From assembly GCA_032160705.1 (NCBI GenBank), contig JAVHVE010000018.1, positions 1 through 64,000 on the forward strand: a stretch of 64,000 nucleotides of DNA, written 5' to 3'. The stretch's first letter is position 1; each line of letters opens with the position of its first letter. The position numbers were made by a program, and so were the translations under genes. Shown one piece after another: positions 63,596 to 64,000 of the stretch. The stretch is from QHXM01 sp032160705. Its GTDB lineage: Bacteria; Acidobacteriota; Blastocatellia; Pyrinomonadales; Pyrinomonadaceae. The notes under the pieces were generated by a model that worked only from the letters and a program-made list of their open reading frames with translations, did not search any database and was not told where the DNA came from.

Positions 63596-63708
63596 AAAGC
63601 AGGAGACAGGAGACAGAAGACAGGAGACAGGAGAAAAGAAAATCTGTAACAGCGGTTCTCCGCCTGATTCTTCTGACTTCTGACTCCTGACTTCTGTATT
63701 CTGCTTTT
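63596..63708. repeat. heptad hairpin element (CAGAA class), forward core
   Basis: CAGGAGA-CAGGAGA-CAGAAGA-CAGGAGA-CAGGAGA; core AACAGCGGTTCTCCGCCTG; right arm ending CTGTATTCTGCTTTT. It abuts the radA stop codon. Confidence 0.92.
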
Positions 63709-63741
63709 CTATTCCCCTTTTCGTGCTAAGATGCCAACATT

Positions 63742-64000
63742 ATGCGGACGAACGTTATTCTCATTCGATTAGTTTTCACCGCCATCCTGGTTTCATCCGG
63801 CTACGTGCTGCACCCTGTGTCCGGCGAGTGGCTCGCGTCAACAGGTCTTGTCTCCGGCGTCTTAGCTTCCAAGATCACTTCCGCCCTCGCTGCGGCTTTG
63901 ATCGCACTGGCAATCATCTTTTTTGAAGTACGCATCCGGCGCGCATCACTGAAGACTTTGATTGGCGCAGCCGTCGGCTCGATTATGGGCATCATCGGGG
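63742..64000 (+). CDS. YacL-like PIN/TRAM domain protein, 5' part (partial)
   Basis: 86 residues are visible before the window ends; the frame is open. Three hydrophobic segments (about 5-22, 47-62 and from 73) are separated by FFEVRIRRASLKTLIGAAVG. This helix-plus-basic-loop pattern is the N-terminal membrane part of YacL-type PIN/TRAM proteins. The order radA then yacL is common in bacteria. The PIN nuclease and TRAM domains lie outside the window. Confidence 0.8.
   Translation, partial: MRTNVILIRLVFTAILVSSGYVLHPVSGEWLASTGLVSGVLASKITSALAAALIALAIIFFEVRIRRASLKTLIGAAVGSIMGIIG

Noticed and set aside
5372..63708. Repeats considered as CRISPR arrays
   Set aside because: Units are 7 or 10 bp, without spacers of constant length, and form hairpins scattered singly in intergenic sites; no cas genes.
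5372..63708. Hairpins considered as ordinary rho-independent terminators
   Set aside because: Arms are long, tandemly repeated and often AT-rich. Most lie directly upstream of genes in the same operon, and there is no consistent T run. Termination by some copies is not excluded.

Overview
This window reads as a chromosomal segment of a moderately GC-rich Gram-negative bacterium, most likely an Acidobacteriota of the Blastocatellia/Pyrinomonadaceae kind. That placement is an inference from gene content: a VWFA-related fragment of acidobacterial type, BamD-like and TonB-like proteins, many TPR/HEAT proteins, and a CIRCE-controlled groESL. No 16S gene is present to test it.

Layout. 1-675: 3' end of a 23S rRNA gene, 5S rRNA and terminator. 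772-12684: mostly + strand housekeeping genes (transglutaminase-like membrane protein, rimO, pgpA, serA, membrane dihaem cytochrome c, an ABC-2 exporter pair, amidohydrolase, CYTH protein). 12727-17953: a minus-strand block (groEL, groES with a perfect CIRCE, a 21-bp tandem repeat tract, Fis-type HTH, cvpA, purC, DinB protein). 18128-34522: + strand M1 aminopeptidase, response regulator, two tandem paralogous membrane/HEAT proteins, a broken VWFA protein, uvrB, SUMF1-like protein, FAD oxidase, aroC. 34773-49241: DUF1206 protein (minus), methyltransferase, def, rocA, fmt-rsmB-PASTA, rpe, BamD-like and TPR proteins. 49534-63595: CAP protein, ispE, tRNA-Gln, prs-rplY-pth, rpsF-rpsR-rplI-dnaB (dnaB carries an intein), alr, TonB-like protein (minus), an encapsulated-ferritin-type protein, gdhA, an ArsC-family gene with an in-frame TGA, radA. 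63742-64000: 5' part of a YacL-like PIN/TRAM gene cut by the window edge.

The most unusual property is between the genes. At least 25 intergenic spacers hold a long hairpin whose arms are short tandem repeats, usually with a 7-bp period (a smaller class has a 10-bp period). The arm sequence differs between classes, but arms and an asymmetric core recur. These elements sit directly against start or stop codons. They have apparently supplied the last codons of alr, the ferritin-like gene, dinB-like and pth, and the first codons of the SUMF1-like gene. They look like a non-autonomous, multi-copy repeat family.

The best single-gene candidate is the ArsC-family gene at 61713-62066. A TGA replaces the first Cys of its CxxC redox motif, the frame is open on both sides, and a small hairpin with a GU-containing loop lies 30 nt downstream. 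This is the pattern of a bacterial selenoprotein.
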